From Paenibacillus cremeus (GTDB taxonomy: Bacteria > Bacillota > Bacilli > Paenibacillales > NBRC-103111), in NCBI RefSeq assembly GCF_007786445.1, contig NZ_VNJI01000006.1, positions 1 to 64,000 of the forward strand: a DNA stretch of 64,000 nucleotides, read 5' to 3'. Within the stretch, counting starts at the first letter, position 1. The number at the start of each line of letters is the position of its first letter. The notes under the pieces are model-generated. The model made no database searches and had not been told where the DNA came from. It worked only from the letters and a program-made list of their open reading frames with translations. Positions 48,482 to 58,309 of this stretch are shown here, in pieces. The position numbers and the translations under genes are program-made.

Positions 48482-48586
48482 CGACTATTTTAGTCTACGC
48501 TAATGTTAAGTTACAATAGCCCTAATTAATCATTACGAATTGGAAACCAATCCATGGTTCAGTCCATTATACACATCGCTTAAGCG

Positions 48587-48933
48587 GTCAAGGAGTATGA
48601 TGAGGCGATTGATTTTTACAGAAGAAACTCAATTTCACATTGGTTGAGAACACCTATCAGCCGGAGCAGGATAAACGCTGGGTGGTTCTTTCTCCGCCGG
48701 GCTCGATTGGGACGACCATCTTGCTGGCTAGAGTGTTTCAGGCCTTACTCGATGCCGGAGTGGTGTCCTATCGGACAAGCATAACTAATAACCAAACCAT
48801 GTATTTTGGAGCAAGCGGACATGGCGGAAGCAGGGTGCGGTTTTACGACGTGGACATGCAAAAGCGTATGATCTATTACACCAGCGGGAAGCTTGAAGAA
48901 TCGTATGCAGAGGCCATTCCAGTGTTTGAATAA
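48587..48933 (+). pseudogene. VOC (glyoxalase-fold) relic with frameshift and changed 3' end
   Basis: One frame reads VKEYDEAIDFY, the middle of a VOC N-terminal half, opened by a stop at 48581 where the first residues should be. One base missing near 48620 shifts into LNFTLVENTYQPEQDKRWVV and LSPPGSIGTTILLAR. After that the sequence no longer looks like VOC: FQALLDAGVVSYRTSITNNQ and YYTSGKLEESYAEAIPVFE may come from another gene (perhaps DUF1398-like, unsure). A 97-residue remnant could start at the GTG-type codon near 48640, but no good ribosome binding site is seen. Confidence 0.7.
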
Positions 48934-48945
48934 AATGATACAATA

Positions 48946-48978
48946 AAGCCGCAACCCAAAGAGGGAAGCGGCTTTTTT
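48946..48978 (+). terminator. Terminator after the VOC relic
   Basis: AAGCCGC / GCGGCTT with a 15-nt loop, followed by six T residues. Confidence 0.8.
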
Positions 48979-48987
48979 CATGTTTTT

Positions 48988-49826
48988 TTAGACAAAATTG
49001 TCCGGATCGGGACCGACGCGCAGATGTTGATTCAGTGCATCAATTCGCTCCATATCGGCCGCGCTTAGCTCGAAATCGAACAAAGCGGCGTTCTCGATGA
49101 TTCGATGCGGGGTCGTCGATTTCGGGATCGTGACGACGCCATGCTGGAGGTCCCAGCGGAGAATGATTTGCGCTACGGATTTGCCGTATTTCGCCGCCAG
49201 CTCGAGCAGATCAGGGTTGTCCAGCAGTTCGCCTTGCATCAGCGGGGACCAAGCCTCCAGCTGGATGTCATGGGCTTGGGTGAAGGAAAGCAGCTCCTTC
49301 TGCGTTAAGCGCGGGTGGAATTCCACCTGATTCACCATCGGCTTGATCTCCGCGTCGTTGATCACGTCTTCTAGATGGTGGATTTGGAAGTTGCTGACGC
49401 CGATCGCCTTGACCCGACCATCCTTGTACAGCGTTTCGAGCGCGCGCCAAGCCTCTTTATACTTCCCCTTCACCGGCCAATGGATTAGGTACAGATCGAG
49501 ATAGTCGAGGCCCAGCTTGCTCAGGCTCGTTTCATAGGCTGCCAAGGTGGATTCGTACCCCAAATCGGAGTTCCACACCTTGGAGGTGACGAACAACTGA
49601 TCTCTGGAAATGCCATTCTCCTGCATCGCTTCACGAATGCCTTGGCCGACGCCGGTTTCGTTCCCATAAATGGCGGCCGTATCGATGCTTCGGTACCCGT
49701 GGGCAATCGCGGATTTAACGGCTTGAATCAGTAAAGCCCCTTCTTCTCTTTGAAAACGCCAAGGCCAACCCCCGGCATATTCACTCCATTGTGCAACCGT
49801 ACGGTATCTTGTAAATGTTTAATCAT
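48988..49826 (-). pseudogene. Aldo/keto reductase gene with a single-base frameshift
   Basis: The start, MIKHLQDTVRLHNGVNMPGV, has an ATG behind GGAGG, but reading stops after about 32 codons at KEKKGLY. Adding one base near 49747 restores EEGALLIQAVKSAIAHGYRS, then SIDTAAIYGNE (catalytic Asp and Tyr), FVTSKVWN (Lys), LIHWP (His) and IPKSTTPHRIIENAA to a normal C-terminus. The total of 839 nt is one short of a multiple of three. Everything else is intact, so it is either a recent pseudogene or a sequencing error. It lies 34 nt after the MFS gene in the same direction. A protein of 212 residues could still start at 49626. Confidence 0.85.
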
Positions 49827-49860
49827 GTGAGTATACCTCCTAAATGTGTAGAGTCATTTT

Positions 49861-51081
49861 TTATCCCAGCAGGGGATTCGATTGGACAGACTTAGTTGCC
49901 GCCGAGCGGCCTTCCAAAGCTTTCTCCCTTGCCGTCAGCGCCGCGGCTCCGAGTACCATCAACGCACCGACCCAGGTGGTATGAATCAGCCCCATGGAGT
50001 CGGTGATGACGCCGCCCAAGTAAGAGCCGATCGCAATGCCGGCGTTAAACGCGGCGATATTGACGGCAGAGACGACATCTTTGGCCTGGGGGGCCAGTCG
50101 CTCCGCAAGCATCACAACGTACACCTGAAGACCAGGGACGTTCATAAAGGCGAATAAACCCATGAAAAAGATGGTGATCAGCCCAGCAGCCTTATATGGT
50201 GCTGTGAACAACAGCGCGAACAAAACGACCGCTTGAATCACAAACATATAGAACAGCGCTGTGACTGGCTTGCGATTCGCCGCTTTGCCCCCGATTACAT
50301 TGCCGATGGCGATGGCAATGCCGTAAACGAGCAGAATGAGCGCCACCGTGTTTTCAGCGAACCCTGTGATTTGGTGCAGCAGCGGTGACAAATAGGAAAA
50401 CACGACGAAGGTTCCTCCATAGCCAAGAGCCGTAATGGCAAAGGCGGGCAGCATGCGGACGTTCGTCACGACCTTCGCCTGATCCGTCAGGCGCATGGGC
50501 GTGCCTTGGCGTAAATTAGCGCCGGAAATGAGCGTCAGATTGACCAGGAAGGCGATAATGCCAACCACGACGATCGCGATAAAAGCGGCCCGCCAGCCCA
50601 GCTGCCCACCAATAAAGGTACCGAGTGGAACGCCGGTCACGGTCGCCACGGTCAGCCCCGAGAACATGATGGAGATGGCACTGGCTCGGCGATGCTCGGG
50701 AACGAGGTCGGCGGCAATGGTGGAGCCAATCGACATAAACACCCCGTGGGCCAGGGCGGAGATGACGCGCGCGATGAGCAGCATGGCAATTCCGTTCGCC
50801 ACCCCTGCGAGAAGATTTCCCGCGATGAACACGACCATGATCCAGAGCAGCAGCGTTTTACGGGACATCCGGGAGGTGAGCGACGTTAAGATCGGAGCCC
50901 CGAAGGTCACGCCTAAGGCGTATAATGTTACGGTTAAACCGGAGGTGGTAACCGATATATGAAGGTCTTCAGCAATGAGCGGCAGCAGGCCGACGCTGAT
51001 AAACTCCGTTGTTCCGATGGCGAAGGCACTAACAGCCAAGGCCAGTAGTGCCAAAATGCTTTTTCGAGTATTGAGTGCCAT
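49861..51081 (-). CDS. MFS drug/sugar efflux transporter (DHA1, AraJ/PbuE-like)
   Basis: 406 aa with 12 predicted membrane segments. The start LAVSAFAIGTTEFISVGLLP and RVISALAHGVFMSIGSTIAA are typical of the AraJ/YdhP/PbuE group of H+-driven exporters. Substrate unknown. It diverges from an HxlR regulator and precedes the aldo/keto reductase, so the two may form an HxlR-controlled unit. Confidence 0.88.
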   Translation of the reverse strand: MALNTRKSILALLALAVSAFAIGTTEFISVGLLPLIAEDLHISVTTSGLTVTLYALGVTFGAPILTSLTSRMSRKTLLLWIMVVFIAGNLLAGVANGIAMLLIARVISALAHGVFMSIGSTIAADLVPEHRRASAISIMFSGLTVATVTGVPLGTFIGGQLGWRAAFIAIVVVGIIAFLVNLTLISGANLRQGTPMRLTDQAKVVTNVRMLPAFAITALGYGGTFVVFSYLSPLLHQITGFAENTVALILLVYGIAIAIGNVIGGKAANRKPVTALFYMFVIQAVVLFALLFTAPYKAAGLITIFFMGLFAFMNVPGLQVYVVMLAERLAPQAKDVVSAVNIAAFNAGIAIGSYLGGVITDSMGLIHTTWVGALMVLGAAALTAREKALEGRSAATKSVQSNPLLG

Positions 51082-51158
51082 GGTATTCCTCTCCTGAATG
51101 CTTTATTATGATCTCCGGCCGGTGAATGCTATTATGAAGGATAAGGTGGAGTTTTAAT

Positions 51159-51188
51159 AGTACGTACTTTTTTGTGATATAGGTACTA
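51159..51188. promoter_or_regulatory. Possible HxlR operator
   Basis: A perfect palindrome AGTACGTACT (51159-51168) and a second GTAC copy in AGGTACTA (51181-51188) lie in the 140-nt gap between the divergent hxlR-type and MFS genes. HxlR regulators bind GTAC-containing sites. The 143 nt contain no other clear site. Confidence 0.5.
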
Positions 51189-51224
51189 AAAAGTTCCCAT
51201 ACATGAAGCAAAGGGGGAAACGTG

Positions 51225-51602
51225 ATGACAAACGAAGGGGCAGTAAAAAAGAAGTACAACATTAGCGTAGAGGCGACGCTAGAAGTGATCGGCGGGAAGT
51301 GGAAATGTGTGATTTTGTGCCATTTGATACGCGGGAAGAAGCGAACGAGTGACTTGAAGCGTCTAATGCCCGGCATTACGCAAAAAATGCTGACCCAGCA
51401 GCTAAGAGAGCTGGAGGAGGACGGCATCGTCCATCGGATCGTCTATAATCAGGTGCCGCCGAAGGTCGAGTATGAGCTTAGCGAGTACGGCCACAGCTTG
51501 GAGCCCATTTTGCATGCGCTGTGCGACTGGGGTGAGAAGCATATTATCAAGGAATATGGAGATAAATTTGCGATGCTCGAGGACAGTATTTTGAATCATT
51601 AG
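51225..51602 (+). CDS. HxlR family transcriptional regulator
   Basis: 125 aa. Winged helix with [40 protein letters not shown] and [13 protein letters not shown], the HxlR pattern; Cys in GGKWKC is the conserved redox- or aldehyde-sensing Cys in several members. AAAGGGGGAAA precedes the ATG. It is divergent from the MFS and aldo/keto reductase genes, which it probably regulates. Confidence 0.92.
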   Translation: MTNEGAVKKKYNISVEATLEVIGGKWKCVILCHLIRGKKRTSDLKRLMPGITQKMLTQQLRELEEDGIVHRIVYNQVPPKVEYELSEYGHSLEPILHALCDWGEKHIIKEYGDKFAMLEDSILNH

Positions 51603-51696
51603 GAGAGGGAGAGGGCGGTATATCCGGGGATCCCTTCACAATCAAGATCCCCTTGAAAAGGTGAAACAGATGCTGATTCGGTACGGCGTACCGGCA

Positions 51697-53103
51697 TCAA
51701 TGGGCTTTACGAACCCAGAGGAAATAAACCACGGTCAAGAGTAGACCAAGCAATACCGCAACATAAAAGCCCATGCGTTGGTCCTGTTGAGCCAATGCAA
51801 AAAGGCCGAGACCAACCAGCGCAAGCATCGTCACATACGTGGAGACCGGCTGACCGAACGTAAGCTTAGAGATGAATTGATCATCCTCCGTTGTTTTTTG
51901 CCGCCATTTCACAAACGTCCATAGTATGAAGATGTAATTAAGAATCGTTAAGTAGCTGGAGGCGCTGATTAGAAAATTGTATACGTTGGCCGGTAGAACG
52001 GTGGAGCATACCAGAAAAATGGCGATTAAAACGGTACTTACCAAAAGGCTAACCCATGGAGTACCGGTTTGAGACAGAGTAGCCACTTGTTTTGGAGCTT
52101 GCCTGTTTTGACCGAGGGCCACGATGATCTGGTTTGCTGAGTACAGCGCGCCTGCCATGACACTAAAAGCGGCGATCAGAATGATGCCGTTAAGCACAAC
52201 CGAAAGCCAATGGAGTCCGTTAGCTTGAAAGACCATCACAAAAGGGCTCTCGGACGTACTGATGCTCTTCCAAGGGACTAGCCATAAAAGCAGCGTAATC
52301 GAGACCAGATACAGACAGCTCAGCAAAGACAGGGTCCAGATGGCAGCCGTCTCGATATCACGGGGACGTCCGGTTTCGGGCGCAGCGGCGGCGAATACGC
52401 CAATACCAGCATAGGAGAACAGCACAATCAGCATGCTTTGCAGCACTCCTCCCCATCCATGGGGCAAGAAGCTTCCTTTTCCACCCGAGTGGTAAAAAGA
52501 GAGCCCGGAGCCGTGGCTCTGCCCGAAATCGGCGAACAGCATCAGCACGGCGTATACAATAAATCCGACGATAGCGCCGATTTTGACCACACTCATCACG
52601 GACTCAATTCGCTTAAAGCTATTCACTCCGAACGCGTTGATCGCTATGATCAGCAGGGCGTAGCACCCGGAGAGCAGAAGGGTAGGTACCCGCGGCAACC
52701 ACAATTGGGTGAAAATCGCCATGGCCACCGCTTCGCTAGAAATCGTTAGTATGCTTGCTAAGTAGTACGTCCAGCCTTGGAGATATCCCGCAAAAGACCC
52801 TAAGTACATTTGCGGAAACACTTGGAACCCACCCCTTACTGGATGAGCTACTGCAATCGATGTCAGAGCCCCAGTGACCTGAGCCGTGATCAGTCCCCCA
52901 AGCATGAAGGCGATGAGTACGCCTGGTCCGGCCGTTCGAATGGGGAGGCCGCAGCCTAAGAAGAACCCGGCCCCAATAATTCCGCCAATCCCAATCAGGA
53001 TAAGCCCACCCACAGATAGTGAATGTGAATGACTACTTTCTTTACCCTCCGTCTCCGTCAAATCAAAGCGTATTCGACGGTATCGTTGTTTGACTTTCCA
53101 CAC
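51697..53103 (-). CDS. APC superfamily amino-acid permease (AAT-like)
   Basis: 468 aa with about 12 membrane segments. The first has SVGGLILIGIGGIIGAGFFL, the glycine-rich motif (GIGxxIGxGFF) of amino-acid/polyamine transporters, and VAHPVRGGFQVFPQMYLGSF follows. Substrate unknown. Start: GTG at 53103 follows AGAGGTGAGAC; the frame is open further upstream but without family features. Convergent with the HxlR gene; the 94 nt between them hold a GGGGATC / GATCCCC hairpin without a T tract. Confidence 0.88.
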   Translation of the reverse strand: MWKVKQRYRRIRFDLTETEGKESSHSHSLSVGGLILIGIGGIIGAGFFLGCGLPIRTAGPGVLIAFMLGGLITAQVTGALTSIAVAHPVRGGFQVFPQMYLGSFAGYLQGWTYYLASILTISSEAVAMAIFTQLWLPRVPTLLLSGCYALLIIAINAFGVNSFKRIESVMSVVKIGAIVGFIVYAVLMLFADFGQSHGSGLSFYHSGGKGSFLPHGWGGVLQSMLIVLFSYAGIGVFAAAAPETGRPRDIETAAIWTLSLLSCLYLVSITLLLWLVPWKSISTSESPFVMVFQANGLHWLSVVLNGIILIAAFSVMAGALYSANQIIVALGQNRQAPKQVATLSQTGTPWVSLLVSTVLIAIFLVCSTVLPANVYNFLISASSYLTILNYIFILWTFVKWRQKTTEDDQFISKLTFGQPVSTYVTMLALVGLGLFALAQQDQRMGFYVAVLLGLLLTVVYFLWVRKAH

Positions 53104-53494
53104 ACGTCTCACCTCTAGGCACCCTTGGTACGTAGTTTGTAGTATGTGCAAGCTAAATTTAAAAAAGATGTTTTGGGCTCCAATAAAGTCTGTAAATAAA
53201 TGGATGCCTCATCGGATGGAATTGTGCGAGGGAGTTGGCCGAATTTCCCGCGCTTATCAACGCCATTGCAGCGGGCAAACTGAAAGTGAACGCTGTCCTG
53301 TTCCACAGCTGGTTCTGTAACGCGGGATTTTGTGGTTTGGCTCACACTTCTTAGCAAGTCTGTCAGCCCAGAAATTTACCGTCTTTAAAATAGCTCCTAA
53401 CTATCATATAATAGTTAATATCTTAATCTATTAATGTGAGTGAGATACTCAGATATCTCTATATTCAAATATTAGTATGTAAGGGACGGTAAAA
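53104..53494. other. 391-bp gap with a possible gene fragment
   Basis: No intact gene is seen. A plus-strand frame (53232 to ~53350) reads ELAEFPALINAIAAGKLKVN and AVLFHSWFCNAG, which looks protein-like but has no start, and I do not recognise it; it could be the tail of a lost gene. The 140 nt before mqo are AT-rich; AGGGACGG precedes the mqo ATG. Confidence 0.4.
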
Positions 53495-54994
53495 ATGAGT
53501 GACAGACAAAACCAAACAGACGTTATCTTAATTGGCGCCGGGATTATGAGTGCGACTTTAGGGGCCATGTTGAAGGAACTAGTGCCGGACTGGAAAATCA
53601 GCGTGTTTGAGAAATTGGCAACCGCAGGAGAGGAAAGCTCAAACGAATGGAACAATGCGGGGACGGGCCATGCAGCTCTGTGCGAGCTGAACTACACGGA
53701 CGAGAAGCCGGACGGATCGGTCGATATAAGCAAAGCGATCAAGATTAACGAGCAGTTTCAGGTTTCCAGACAGTTCTGGTCGTATCTTGTAAACAGCAAG
53801 CAGATTAGCAATCCTCAGGACTTTATTATGCCATTGCCCCACATGAGCTTAGTTCAAGGGGAAAAGAATGTCGCGTTTCTCAAGAAACGTTATGAAGCTA
53901 TGGCAAGCAATCCCCTTTTTCAAGGGATGGAATTTTCCGATGACCCGAGCAAGCTGATGGAATGGATTCCGCTCGTGATGCAGGACCGCGAACTAAATGA
54001 ACCGATCGCAGCAACGCGAATCGACTCCGGAACGGATGTCAACTTTGGTGCTTTAACGCGGATCTTGTTCAACCACTTGAAGAAGAAACAAGTGGAAGTC
54101 AAGTACAAGCATAGTGTAGATGATATTAAACGGACCAGCGATGGCAAATGGCAATTGAAGGTGCGAAATCTCGAGAACGGCACAGTCGAACGCCATACGG
54201 CCAAATTTGTCTTTATCGGCGGAGGCGGCGGAAGCTTGCCACTACTGCAAAAGTCCGGTATCCCAGAAGGCCGAAATATCGGCGGTTTCCCGGTCAGTGG
54301 TCTGTTCATGGTGTGCAATAATCCGGAGGTTGTAGAGCAGCATAATGCCAAAGTCTACGGCAAAGCTCCGGTAGGTGCACCTCCGATGTCGGTGCCGCAT
54401 TTGGATACCCGTTATATCGATAACAAGAGATCGCTGTTATTTGGACCGTTTGCGGGCTTCTCTCCGAAGTTCTTGAAAACCGGCTCGATGTTCGATTTGA
54501 TCGGCTCCGTGAAGCCGAATAATGTCTTCACGATGCTCGCGGCAGGCGCAAAGAACATGTCGCTGACGAGATATTTGATCCAGCAAGTGATGTTGTCGAA
54601 AGAAAAGCGCATGGAAGATTTGCGGCAGTTTGTTCCGAACGCGAAGAGCGAGGATTGGGATTTGCTAGTCGCAGGCCAGCGCGTTCAGGTCATTAAAGAT
54701 ACGGCCGCTGGAAAAGGAACGCTCCAATTCGGTACGGAAGTCGTCAGTGACGCCGATGGCTCGATCGCAGCCTTGCTCGGCGCTTCTCCAGGTGCTTCTA
54801 CAGCTGTTTCCGTTATGCTGGAATTGATCCAGAAATGCTTCCCGCAGCAAGTAAAAGCATGGGAGCCAAAGCTCAAAGAAATGATTCCGTCGTACGGCGT
54901 GTCCTTGATGAAGAAGCCTGAGCTGATTAACGAAATCAACAAGGCAACATCGCAAGCACTAGGTCTGAGCAGAGAACTGCAATCCGCGATCTAG
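53495..54994 (+). CDS. mqo: Malate:quinone oxidoreductase
   Basis: 499 aa. FAD enzyme that oxidises malate to oxaloacetate and reduces the quinone pool. N-terminal [20 protein letters not shown] (FAD), [31 protein letters not shown] and [20 protein letters not shown] are the Mqo features. It is on its own, with a terminator after it. It is less common in Bacillus than malate dehydrogenase; both may be present. Confidence 0.97.
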   Translation: MSDRQNQTDVILIGAGIMSATLGAMLKELVPDWKISVFEKLATAGEESSNEWNNAGTGHAALCELNYTDEKPDGSVDISKAIKINEQFQVSRQFWSYLVNSKQISNPQDFIMPLPHMSLVQGEKNVAFLKKRYEAMASNPLFQGMEFSDDPSKLMEWIPLVMQDRELNEPIAATRIDSGTDVNFGALTRILFNHLKKKQVEVKYKHSVDDIKRTSDGKWQLKVRNLENGTVERHTAKFVFIGGGGGSLPLLQKSGIPEGRNIGGFPVSGLFMVCNNPEVVEQHNAKVYGKAPVGAPPMSVPHLDTRYIDNKRSLLFGPFAGFSPKFLKTGSMFDLIGSVKPNNVFTMLAAGAKNMSLTRYLIQQVMLSKEKRMEDLRQFVPNAKSEDWDLLVAGQRVQVIKDTAAGKGTLQFGTEVVSDADGSIAALLGASPGASTAVSVMLELIQKCFPQQVKAWEPKLKEMIPSYGVSLMKKPELINEINKATSQALGLSRELQSAI

Positions 54995-55013
54995 CCAATC
55001 TAAAAATAAATTT

Positions 55014-55058
55014 AGCGGCCTTCGTCCCGAAATTGCAGGGAATCGAGGGCCGTTTTAC
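55014..55058 (+). terminator. Terminator of mqo
   Basis: CGGCCTTCG pairs with CGAGGGCCG (one mismatch), with an inner CCC / GGG, followed by TTTTA. Confidence 0.75.
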
Positions 55059-55120
55059 TTTGCTTGCAATGTTTCATCATGATAAAATGGAATATAGTTC
55101 ATACTGTAAGAGTGTAAGAT

Positions 55121-55159
55121 CTTCATCAGACCTTCATGAGATCTTCATTTTAGCTTCAT
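55121..55159 (+). promoter_or_regulatory. Four direct CTTCAT repeats with 11-bp spacing, upstream of ahpC
   Basis: CTTCAT occurs exactly at 55121, 55132, 55143 and 55154, each followed by 5 nt of varied sequence. Direct repeats with a period of one helical turn are the usual target of OmpR-type regulators; the TTCAT core with four copies recalls the PhoP box. A -10-like TATTAT follows at 55181. Confidence 0.7.
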
Positions 55160-55231
55160 GACGGAGCTGACGGTGTGCTTTATTATATTTACATAAGCAA
55201 ACAGAACCCCAATCTAAGGAGGAAATTTAGT

Positions 55232-55795
55232 ATGTCTCTCATCGGAACAGAAGTAAAACCATTTAAAGCAGCAGCTTACCAAAACGGCAAGTTCATCGAT
55301 GTTTCGGAAGCGGATTTCAAAGGAAAGTGGAGCGTAGTATGCTTCTACCCTGCGGACTTCACGTTCGTTTGCCCAACTGAGCTGGAAGACCTGCAAAACC
55401 AATACGAAACTTTGAAGAGCCTTGGCGTAGAAGTATACTCCGTTTCCACGGACACTCACTTCACACATAAAGCTTGGCATGACAGCTCCGCGACCATCGG
55501 CAAAATTACTTACATCATGATTGGTGACCCGTCCCATACGATCTCCCGCAATTTCGACGTGTTGATCGAAGCTGACGGTCTGGCAGATCGCGGTACGTTC
55601 ATCATCGACCCGGACGGCGTGATTCAAACGGTTGAAATCAATGCAGGCGGCATCGGCCGCGATGCAAGCACTCTCGTCAATAAAGTTAAGGCTGCTCAAT
55701 ATGTTCGGAACAACCCAGGCGAAGTTTGCCCTGCCAAATGGCAAGAAGGTTCTGCAACGCTGAAGCCGAGCCTTGATCTGGTAGGCAAGATCTAA
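55232..55795 (+). CDS. ahpC: Alkyl hydroperoxide reductase subunit C (peroxiredoxin)
   Basis: 187 aa. Typical 2-Cys peroxiredoxin: peroxidatic Cys47 in [14 protein letters not shown] and resolving Cys166 in [11 protein letters not shown]. AhpF reduces it. TAAGGAGGAAATTTAGT gives an excellent ribosome binding site; the frame is open 19 codons further upstream without meaning. ahpF starts 22 nt after the stop. Confidence 0.98.
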   Translation: MSLIGTEVKPFKAAAYQNGKFIDVSEADFKGKWSVVCFYPADFTFVCPTELEDLQNQYETLKSLGVEVYSVSTDTHFTHKAWHDSSATIGKITYIMIGDPSHTISRNFDVLIEADGLADRGTFIIDPDGVIQTVEINAGGIGRDASTLVNKVKAAQYVRNNPGEVCPAKWQEGSATLKPSLDLVGKI

Positions 55796-55817
55796 GTAAG
55801 GAACGGAGGGAACGATT

Positions 55818-57347
55818 ATGGCACTGGACGCAGATATTAGAACACAACTAAGTCAGTACCTGCAGCTCATGGAAGGCGATGTGCAGATCAAAGTGAGTGC
55901 GGGGTCCGATGCCGTATCCCATGAAATGCTGGCGCTGGTGGATGAAATCGCCGGCTTATCTTCCAGAATCACGGTGGAGCGAACGGAATTGTCCCGGACA
56001 CCGAGCTTCACTGTGGACCGTGCGGGCGAAAACACAGGAATCGTGTTTGCCGGTGTCCCTTTGGGACATGAGTTCACATCCTTAGTGCTGGCCCTGCTGC
56101 AAGCAAGCGGCAGGCCTCCTAAGGTGGAGCAGGAGCTCATCGATCAAGTCAAGCGTATCCGCGGCGAATATCGCTTCGAGACTTACGTCAGCTTAAGCTG
56201 CCACAACTGCCCAGATGTCGTTCAGGCATTGAATGCCATGAGCGTTCTGAACCCAGGTATTTCGCATACCATGATTGATGGTGCGGCGTACAAGGCTGAG
56301 GTGGAGAGCAAGAACGTCATGGCGGTACCTTCGGTATACCTCAATGGCGAGTTCTTCGGCAGCGGCCGCATGTCGCTGGAGGAGATCCTCGCCAAGCTGG
56401 GAACCGGTCCGGACGCATCCGAGCTGGAGGAGAAGGAGCCGTTTGACGTGCTTGTTGTCGGTGGCGGTCCTGCCGGCGCGAGCGCGGCGATCTATGCCGC
56501 ACGCAAAGGCATTCGCACCGGGATAGTCGCTGATCGGTTCGGCGGCCAGGTCATGGATACGATGGGCATCGAGAACTTCATCAGTGTGAAATACACCGAA
56601 GGTCCGAAGCTGGTGGCCAGTCTTGAAGAGCATGTCAAGGAATACGGCATTGACGTGATGAAGCTCCAGCGTGCGAAGCGCTTGGAGAAGAAGGAGCTTA
56701 TCGAGGTCGAACTCGAGAGCGGAGCCGTGCTGAAGAGTAAGACGGTGATTATCTCCACCGGTGCGCGCTGGCGTAACGTGGGCGTTCCCGGAGAAGCAGA
56801 ATTCAAAAACAAAGGCGTCGCCTACTGCCCTCACTGTGACGGTCCCCTGTTTGCAGGGAAGCACGTAGCGGTGATCGGCGGCGGCAACTCCGGCATCGAA
56901 GCGGCCATTGATTTGGCCGGTATCGTGAAGCACGTAACGGTGCTGGAATTCATGCCGGAGCTCAAGGCCGATGCGGTACTGCAAAAGCGGCTCTACAGTC
57001 TCCCGAATGTGACAGTTCACAAGAACGTTCAGACGAAGGAGATCACCGGCACGGACAAAGTCGACGGCATTACGTACATCGACCGTGAGACGGAAGAGGA
57101 GCATCATGTCGAGCTGCAGGGCGTGTTTGTTCAGATCGGTCTGGTACCGAATACCGACTGGTTGGAAGGCACGCTGGAACGTTCTCGCTTTGGTGAGATC
57201 GTCGTAGATCGGCACGGCGCAACGACCGTACCGGGTGTGTTTGCAGCAGGCGACTGCACCAATAGCCCTTATAAGCAGATCATCATTTCTATGGGATCCG
57301 GTGCCAATGCGGCCCTAGGCGCATTCGATTATCTGATCCGCAATTAA
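55818..57347 (+). CDS. ahpF: Alkyl hydroperoxide reductase subunit F
   Basis: 509 aa. Two N-terminal thioredoxin-like folds with the Cys128/Cys131 pair ([11 protein letters not shown]), then a thioredoxin reductase-type core: [19 protein letters not shown] for FAD, Cys337/Cys340 in [10 protein letters not shown] and [17 protein letters not shown] for NADH. Passes electrons from NADH to AhpC. A terminator follows. Confidence 0.98.
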   Translation: MALDADIRTQLSQYLQLMEGDVQIKVSAGSDAVSHEMLALVDEIAGLSSRITVERTELSRTPSFTVDRAGENTGIVFAGVPLGHEFTSLVLALLQASGRPPKVEQELIDQVKRIRGEYRFETYVSLSCHNCPDVVQALNAMSVLNPGISHTMIDGAAYKAEVESKNVMAVPSVYLNGEFFGSGRMSLEEILAKLGTGPDASELEEKEPFDVLVVGGGPAGASAAIYAARKGIRTGIVADRFGGQVMDTMGIENFISVKYTEGPKLVASLEEHVKEYGIDVMKLQRAKRLEKKELIEVELESGAVLKSKTVIISTGARWRNVGVPGEAEFKNKGVAYCPHCDGPLFAGKHVAVIGGGNSGIEAAIDLAGIVKHVTVLEFMPELKADAVLQKRLYSLPNVTVHKNVQTKEITGTDKVDGITYIDRETEEEHHVELQGVFVQIGLVPNTDWLEGTLERSRFGEIVVDRHGATTVPGVFAAGDCTNSPYKQIIISMGSGANAALGAFDYLIRN

Positions 57348-57356
57348 GCAGGTAGC

Positions 57357-57386
57357 AGAGCCCCTATTCATTTAGGGGCTTTTTTT
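57357..57386 (+). terminator. Terminator of ahpCF
   Basis: AGCCCCTA / TAGGGGCT, 6-nt loop, then seven T residues. Confidence 0.92.
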
Positions 57387-57439
57387 GCTATTCAGGGGCT
57401 ATTAAATTACAATGGGTGGGAATAGGAAAGGGGACCGGT

Positions 57440-58231
57440 ATGCTGTTTGACCGCTACATCGGGATTGATTATTCGGGCCGGGGAGAGCCGGATGAGCGGA
57501 CGTCTGGAATCCAAGTGGTCGAGCTGGATCAGGAGGGAAATGTCCGACGAATAGCGCCGGGCGGCGGCCCTGCACGGACGTTCAGCTGGTCCCGTAGAGA
57601 AGTGTATGAGTATCTGAGCGCCCTCTTGGCGGCGGCATCGAATCAACGACTCGCGATCGGCATCGACCATAATTTGTCCTTCCCGATCTCTTACTTTACG
57701 CAGCGCGGTTTGAAGGACTGGGAGGCGTTCCTGGGCCACTTCCAAGCGCTGTGGAATACGAAGGAGCAGTCGGTAAAGGTCTGCCGGGAGAAAGCACCGA
57801 GCTATCCGAACTCCACGGAGCTGCGATTGACGGAGGCCTACACCTCTTCGGCCAAAAGCGCATGGAACTTTGAGCAGCTGACAGGCGCCGTCTCGTACTC
57901 GACACATGCAGGCATCCCTTGGATTTATGAGCTGCGAGCAGCGTCTCGGGACCGCCTGCATGTCTGGCCGTATGACGGCTGGAGCCCGCAGGCGGGGAAA
58001 AGTGTATTGGCGGAGGTCTACCCGGCGATACTTTATCAGAGATTTAAGCGTTTGGGCGATTTCCCTCAGGATTGGCCGCGGGACGCGCAGGATGCTTTTG
58101 TCATTGCCGCTTGGCTCAGAGAGCGGGATCTGAACGGGACGCTGGTGCGCTATTTTCAAGTCGATACCTTGACGGAGCAGGAAAAGCAGATGGCACTGCA
58201 GTACGAAGGCTGGATTCTAGGCGTTTGCTAG
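57440..58231 (+). CDS. DUF429 family protein (putative RNase H-like nuclease)
   Basis: 263 aa. YIGIDYSGRGEPDE at the start, the Asp-containing first strand of RNase H-like DUF429 proteins, IGIDHNLSFPISYF in the middle and WPRDAQDAFVIAAWL near the end, with Asp residues fit for metal binding. Function unproven. AAAGGGGACCGGT precedes the ATG; an in-frame GTG at 57416 is less likely. Confidence 0.75.
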   Translation: MLFDRYIGIDYSGRGEPDERTSGIQVVELDQEGNVRRIAPGGGPARTFSWSRREVYEYLSALLAAASNQRLAIGIDHNLSFPISYFTQRGLKDWEAFLGHFQALWNTKEQSVKVCREKAPSYPNSTELRLTEAYTSSAKSAWNFEQLTGAVSYSTHAGIPWIYELRAASRDRLHVWPYDGWSPQAGKSVLAEVYPAILYQRFKRLGDFPQDWPRDAQDAFVIAAWLRERDLNGTLVRYFQVDTLTEQEKQMALQYEGWILGVC

Positions 58232-58309
58232 CCCTGCAAAACGGTGCAGGCATTGTCGGATGGAGGCCTCCGGCGTTTGCTATGCTGTTCTTGAAAGGAG
58301 GTCATTGTG

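Noticed and set aside
51628-51655. GGGGATC / GATCCCC hairpin between hxlR-type and permease genes as a terminator
   Set aside because: Stem is clear but lacks a T tract in either direction, so termination is not supported.
53115-53357. 80-codon minus-strand frame upstream of the amino-acid permease
   Set aside because: No ribosome binding site or recognisable motif; the stretch is better described as a gap with a possible plus-strand relic.
56193-57215. 340-codon minus-strand frame opposite ahpF
   Set aside because: Antisense shadow of a conserved gene; no family motif and no ribosome binding site.
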